A DNA stretch of 7,853 nucleotides, taken from assembly GCA_030834835.1 (NCBI GenBank), contig JAUQXD010000092.1:1-7853 (forward strand), given 5' to 3'. Both the position numbers and the translations under genes were made by a program. The DNA is from Thermoflexales bacterium (lineage in GTDB: Bacteria; Chloroflexota; Anaerolineae; Fen-1058). Below the pieces are notes generated by a model that saw nothing but the letters and a program-made list of their open reading frames with translations, did not search any database and was not told where the DNA came from. Shown one piece after another: positions 4,807-7,853 of the stretch; within the stretch, counting starts at the first letter, position 1, and the number at the start of each line of letters is the position of its first letter.

Positions 4807-7203
4807 ATGGCTCCGCAACCCATTGCCCTGGGCGAACTGCTCAATCAGTTGACAGTACCCGGCACGTTGTACGAACGACTGCCGGATAAGGCCGTGCGGT
4901 GTGTGGCGTGCGGGCATCGCTGCCTCATCAAAGACGGTCGTGAAGGCATTTGCCACGTCCGATTCAATCGCGGCGGCACGCTGTATGTGCCGCATGGCTA
5001 CGTCGGCGCGCTGCAGGTTGATCCGACCGAGAAGAAACCGTTCTTTCACATCTTGCCCGGCTCCAATACGTTAACGTTTGGAATGCTGGGTTGCGATTTG
5101 CATTGCGGCTATTGTTTTGCCGGCGATACGGTGATTATCACCGATCACGGGCCGGATACGCTGGCGAATTTGTTTGAAACAGCCGCACAGATTCAGTCGC
5201 AACCCGATGGTAACATCGCTTATCCAACGAATTTGCGAGTGGTGACAGCCTCGGGCACACAGCATCCGGTGCGCGCTGTGTTTCGTCACCCATATCGCGG
5301 CCAACTGGTGGTGATCAAACCTTACTATTTACCAGCGATACGGTGTACGCCCGATCATCGTGTGTATGCTACCGTGGATGTGAACCAAACGCCTCATCTG
5401 GTACCTGCCGGACAGTTGACGTGTAATCACTGGCTGGCGATTCCACGGAAGCATTCGTTCTCGCAGCCGCAGACAATTGATGTGGCGCACGAATTAAGCA
5501 AGTATCAGATCACCTATCGAGTCACCTGGGATTTGACCGAAGAAGATCGCAATCTAATTACGGAGGCCAGTACGCGCGGCGAAACGTCGCGGCGAATTGG
5601 CGCGCTACTGGGCAAGAGCGGTTCCTATATTCGGCATGTACGCGGCAAACTGGCACGTGGCGAAGCTGTTGAGGCCCGTACCAGCGGCCCGTGGATTGAG
5701 GGTGAGCGCGTGCGCTTTCCGAATGAACGGCGGCCGGGGCTGCCAGTTGCGGTGGCGCTCGATGTCGATCTCGCGCGGCTATTGGGCTACTATTGCGCTG
5801 AAGGTTCGATCGTCAGCAGTCGTAAGCGGCCTAACAGCCATGTATTGAATTTTAGTTTCTCGCCAACAGAAACTGGCAGGGTGGAAGAAGTCCGTCAATT
5901 GCTGGCGCGTTGCCTGAATATTGACACGAACGTCGTGCAGCGCTCAACCACCCTGGCGGTAACGGTCACTAAGGCATCGGTTGCCCTATTGTTTAAGGCG
6001 CTGGCGGGCAGTCGGGCGAGCGGAAAGCGGGTGCCCGAAGTGATGTTCGATGCACCACGCCCGATTGTCGACGCATTTGTCGGTGCGTTTATCGCGGGTG
6101 ATGGACATCGCTATGCTAACGGCAAAGCCAGTGCGACAACGGTCTCATGGCAACTTGCGTACGGCATTGCCTGGCTGGCATTGAAACTGGGGCACTTACC
6201 ATCGATCTACGATGCACGGCGTGCAGCGACGGGCAACATTCAGGGACGAACGGTCAACCAGTCGCCGCATCAATATACGGTTGTCTGGTCTGAGGATGCA
6301 GTGCTTTCTCGGCGCGTTGTTGAGACAGATACACATTATCTGATCCCGCTGCGCGGCATCTCGACGGAAGATTACAGTGGAGATGTCTTTAATCTAGAAG
6401 TTGAGAATGAGCACAGTTATCTGGCGGGATTATTCGCAGTCTCGAATTGCCAGAACTGGCTGACCTCGCAAACGCTGCGAGACGATCAGGCGGGTGTCGC
6501 GCCGCAGTTGGTTACGCCGGATCAGATGGTGCAGATCGGGCGACGGTATGGCGCGCAGTTGTTTGGCTCGTCGTACAATGAGCCGTTGATTACCAGCGAG
6601 TGGGCGGTCGAAGTGTTCAAGGCAGCCACTCAGGCGGGGTTCCGATGTGTGTACATCAGCAACGGCAACGTTACGTCGGAAGTGCTGGACTATATTCAGC
6701 CGTATCTTGTCGGGTACAAGATCGATCTAAAGTCGATGCGCGACAAACCTTATCGGCAGTTGGGCACGGTGCTGAATAACGTGCTTGACGGCATCCGGCA
6801 AGTTCATGCGCGAGGGTTATGGACGGAAATCGTCACGCTGGTCGTGCCGGGCTTCAACGATAGTAATGAAGAGTTGTGGGATGCGGCCCGCTTTATCGCT
6901 TCAGTTTCGCCCGATATTCCGTGGCACGTGACGGCCTTCCATCCTGATTACAAAATGCTGGGGCCGGATGCGACGACGGCGGAGACGCTGCTGCGCGCGG
7001 CTGAAATCGGGCAAGAGGCCGGCCTCCATTTTGTGTACGCGGGCAATTTGCCAGGCCAGACGCGGTCGTACGAGAACACCTATTGCCCCAAGTGCAGCGA
7101 GCTCTTGATCGCGCGACGGGGCTATCGGATCTTGCAGAACAAACTATCGGGGCGCGGCGCCTGCCCGGCCTGCGGCACGGTCATCCCCGGAATCTGGAAG
7201 TGA
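4807..7203 (+). CDS. amrS: AmmeMemoRadiSam radical SAM enzyme AmrS, with in-frame intein
   Basis: The 798-residue precursor holds a 353-residue AmrS host split by a 445-residue intein (residues 103-547). The N-terminal host part has the family's cysteine set C32, C35, C39 and C49 (RCVACGHRC, GICHVRFN) and reaches the radical SAM motif at C96 and C100. The C-terminal part resumes at C548-QNW. Joined, this gives GCDLHCGYCQNW, the normal CxxxCxxC site for the [4Fe-4S] cluster that cleaves S-adenosylmethionine. Further family marks are YNEP (590-593), VGYKIDLKSM and a C-terminal zinc ribbon (C760, C763, C786, C789) ending in IPGIW. AmrS genes often accompany AMMECR1 and Memo genes; neither is in the window. 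The enzyme's substrate is not something I can read from sequence. The gene has its own promoter and a strong ribosome site. Confidence 0.95.
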   Translation: MAPQPIALGELLNQLTVPGTLYERLPDKAVRCVACGHRCLIKDGREGICHVRFNRGGTLYVPHGYVGALQVDPTEKKPFFHILPGSNTLTFGMLGCDLHCGYCFAGDTVIITDHGPDTLANLFETAAQIQSQPDGNIAYPTNLRVVTASGTQHPVRAVFRHPYRGQLVVIKPYYLPAIRCTPDHRVYATVDVNQTPHLVPAGQLTCNHWLAIPRKHSFSQPQTIDVAHELSKYQITYRVTWDLTEEDRNLITEASTRGETSRRIGALLGKSGSYIRHVRGKLARGEAVEARTSGPWIEGERVRFPNERRPGLPVAVALDVDLARLLGYYCAEGSIVSSRKRPNSHVLNFSFSPTETGRVEEVRQLLARCLNIDTNVVQRSTTLAVTVTKASVALLFKALAGSRASGKRVPEVMFDAPRPIVDAFVGAFIAGDGHRYANGKASATTVSWQLAYGIAWLALKLGHLPSIYDARRAATGNIQGRTVNQSPHQYTVVWSEDAVLSRRVVETDTHYLIPLRGISTEDYSGDVFNLEVENEHSYLAGLFAVSNCQNWLTSQTLRDDQAGVAPQLVTPDQMVQIGRRYGAQLFGSSYNEPLITSEWAVEVFKAATQAGFRCVYISNGNVTSEVLDYIQPYLVGYKIDLKSMRDKPYRQLGTVLNNVLDGIRQVHARGLWTEIVTLVVPGFNDSNEELWDAARFIASVSPDIPWHVTAFHPDYKMLGPDATTAETLLRAAEIGQEAGLHFVYAGNLPGQTRSYENTYCPKCSELLIARRGYRILQNKLSGRGACPACGTVIPGIWK
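5113..6447 (+). mobile_element. Intein with LAGLIDADG homing endonuclease in AmrS
   Basis: Numbering from intein Cys1: splicing block A is CFAGDTVIIT (1-10). Block B is IRCTPDHRVYA with the T-x-x-H motif (T79, H82). Block F is DVFNLEVENEHSYLAG (H434), and block G ends AVSN, with Asn445 as cyclising residue and Cys as the +1 nucleophile. Two LAGLIDADG motifs are present, LLGYYCAEG (223-231, E230) and FVGAFIAGDG (322-331, D330), so a single-chain homing endonuclease with both acidic residues is likely. A helix-turn-helix-like segment (about 141-180) sits between the splicing N-part and the endonuclease. The usual penultimate His is Ser444, and block F has Asn427 where Asp is common. The last part of the segment is visibly more AT-rich than the host gene, in keeping with horizontal arrival. 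The endonuclease frame has no stop or frameshift, so the element looks intact. Confidence 0.95.
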
Positions 7204-7209
7204 TCAATC

Positions 7210-7521
7210 ATGGCTGAAACCCGCGTGAAAATGTTGATCTCGTATGATGTGGTGCCCGAACTCCAGCAGGCGTATTATGAATTTGTGCTGGGCGAGATGA
7301 TCCCGGCTGCACAGTCGATGGGGCTGGTGCTAAATGAAGCCTGGCATACCGCCTACGGTCATTATCCGATCCGGCTGAATGGCTTTGTTGCGAAGGATCG
7401 GAACACACTCGATCGGGTGCTGGCCAGCACCGAATGGCGGCAGCTGGAAGACAAGTTGAAGCGGTTTGTCACGGACTTCACCCGCAAGATTGTGCCCTAT
7501 CGCGAAGGGTTTCAGTTGTAG
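7210..7521 (+). CDS. Small protein, predicted ferredoxin-like alpha/beta fold
   Basis: I do not recognise this 103-residue protein by a named family. Its predicted order is strand (VKMLISYDV), helix (ELQQAYYEFVLGEMIPAAQS), strands (LVLNEAWHTAYGHYPIRLNGFVA), helix (TLDRVLASTEWRQLEDKLKRFV) and strand (KIVPY). That is the beta-alpha-beta-beta-alpha-beta plan of dimeric alpha/beta-barrel proteins such as antibiotic biosynthesis monooxygenase-like or NIPSNAP-like domains. There is no signal peptide, membrane helix or cysteine. Histidines and acidic residues in the middle strands (EAWHTAYGHYP) could line a small-molecule pocket. The ATG follows the amrS stop by six bases, and GGAAG at 7195-7199, within the last amrS codons, is the likely ribosome site, so the two genes are probably co-transcribed. 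A link with AmrS is suggested by position only. Confidence 0.85.
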   Translation: MAETRVKMLISYDVVPELQQAYYEFVLGEMIPAAQSMGLVLNEAWHTAYGHYPIRLNGFVAKDRNTLDRVLASTEWRQLEDKLKRFVTDFTRKIVPYREGFQL

Positions 7522-7581
7522 TCGTGCCGGCTGGCGCGGCGTGATCGCTGGCGGCCCGATCGCGCCCGGCCGGAAGTTTTG

Positions 7582-7590
7582 TGCTATAAT
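7582..7590 (+). promoter_or_regulatory. Extended -10 promoter for the epimerase gene
   Basis: TGCTATAAT is again a perfect extended -10 and matches the amrS promoter over ten bases (GTGCTATAAT). No clear -35 hexamer is visible upstream. The predicted start near 7597 leaves a leader of about 84 bases before the coding region, and this leader contains the hairpin at 7603-7646. Confidence 0.7.
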
Positions 7591-7602
7591 CCGCGCCGCC
7601 TG

Positions 7603-7646
7603 ATCTTTGGCGTCAACTCTGGTTGGCGTACAAAGATTATTTTTTG
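7603..7646 (+). terminator. Leader hairpin with T-tract: terminator or attenuator
   Basis: Bases 7603-7617 pair with 7622-7637 to give a 15-bp stem with two G-U pairs, one bulged A (7630) and a four-base loop. TATTTTTT (7638-7645) follows directly. This is the form of an intrinsic terminator. It lies downstream of the 7582 promoter and upstream of the gene at 7681. It may end read-through from amrS, attenuate the new transcript, or both. No leader peptide or known riboswitch core is apparent. Confidence 0.7.
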
Positions 7647-7670
7647 AAAGTGGCCTGATCTGGCGAGCGT

Positions 7671-7678
7671 GGAAGGAG
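7671..7678 (+). promoter_or_regulatory. Ribosome binding site of the epimerase gene
   Basis: GGAAGGAG is a strong Shine-Dalgarno. It leaves only two bases before ATG at 7681 but five before the in-frame GTG at 7684. Spacing therefore favours GTG 7684 as the working start, although the ATG cannot be excluded. Confidence 0.7.
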
Positions 7679-7680
7679 TT

Positions 7681-7853
7681 ATGGTGGCGCGTAGCGAATA
7701 CTGGAAACAACGACGCGTGTTTGTAACCGGCTGCACGGGCATTCTGGGCTCGTGGTTGACGCTGGCGCTGCTGGAGGCGGGCGCGGAGGTGGTTGGCCTC
7801 ATTCGCGATCGAGTGCCGTTGTCGAACCTCAACCTGACCGGCGCGGACAGGCG
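7681..7853 (+). CDS. NAD-dependent epimerase/dehydratase, N-terminal part
   Basis: The first 57 codons are present before the window ends. After a short lead (SEYWKQRR) comes [14 protein letters not shown] with the TGxxGxxG nucleotide-binding motif of extended short-chain dehydrogenases. The first Rossmann helix ([11 protein letters not shown]) and second strand (VGLIRDRVP) follow. The [11 protein letters not shown] start and the [10 protein letters not shown] helix most resemble CDP-glucose 4,6-dehydratase-like and related sugar-nucleotide enzymes, but the catalytic Y-x-x-x-K lies beyond the window, so the exact substrate cannot be set. The start is at ATG 7681 or GTG 7684, as discussed for its ribosome site. 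The gene has its own promoter and a hairpin-bearing leader and begins a new transcription unit, probably for nucleotide-sugar or cell-surface polysaccharide synthesis. Confidence 0.88.
   Translation, partial: MVARSEYWKQRRVFVTGCTGILGSWLTLALLEAGAEVVGLIRDRVPLSNLNLTGADR

Noticed and set aside
5597..5848. Separate small + strand gene inside the intein
   Set aside because: It is out of frame with the intein, which has continuous motifs across this region; no start signal supports it.
4807..7203. A fusion of two unrelated enzymes instead of an intein
   Set aside because: The flanks join exactly into an uninterrupted AmrS motif, and the inserted part has splicing blocks A, B, F and G in order with Cys1, Asn at the end and Cys at +1.

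Overview
The window is a tightly packed, GC-rich stretch of bacterial chromosome with every gene on the + strand. Gene content (Cas4-like membrane nuclease, nadK, B-box membrane protein, recN, STAS protein, amrS), short-word repeat arrays between genes, and two identical GTGCTATAAT promoter cores suggest a Chloroflexota member, perhaps Anaerolineae. That placement is inference from gene style; no rRNA or other phylogenetic marker was tested.

Layout: (1) 2-139, the 3' end of a probable translin-family gene. (2) 140-253, a spacer made of short repeated words, partly a tandem 8-mer array and partly its inverted copy. (3) 254-1038, a Cas4-like PD-(D/E)XK nuclease spread over two ORFs in different frames, each with one membrane helix; the four Fe-S cysteines are divided 1+3 between them. 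(4) 1035-1973, NAD kinase, overlapping the nuclease by ATGA. (5) 1975-2058, twelve consecutive heptamers in register. (6) 2076-2600, a zinc-finger membrane protein; 2607-4334, RecN; 4331-4756, a STAS-domain protein overlapping recN by ATGA. (7) 4733-4775, an intrinsic terminator whose left arm lies in the STAS gene, followed directly by an extended -10 promoter. (8) 4807-7203, amrS, the radical SAM enzyme of the AmmeMemoRadiSam group, interrupted by a 445-residue intein; then a 103-residue protein of probable alpha/beta-barrel fold. (9) 7582-7853, a second extended -10 promoter, a leader with a terminator-like hairpin, and the start of an NAD-dependent sugar epimerase/dehydratase gene.

The main discovery is the AmrS intein (5113-6447). 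It sits exactly before the third cysteine of the radical SAM CxxxCxxC motif, so splicing rebuilds the [4Fe-4S] site. The intein's own Cys1 occupies the place of the third ligand in the precursor, so unspliced protein also shows a complete CxxxCxxC. This raises the possibility that cluster or metal binding and splicing compete for the same cysteine. The intein carries both LAGLIDADG motifs with acidic residues, an added helix-turn-helix-like segment, and Ser instead of the usual penultimate His.

As a working picture, the first transcription block (to 4775) holds nucleic-acid repair and NADP supply functions. The second block (from 4781) holds the radical SAM enzyme and a small partner candidate. 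The third block starts cell-surface or nucleotide-sugar metabolism.
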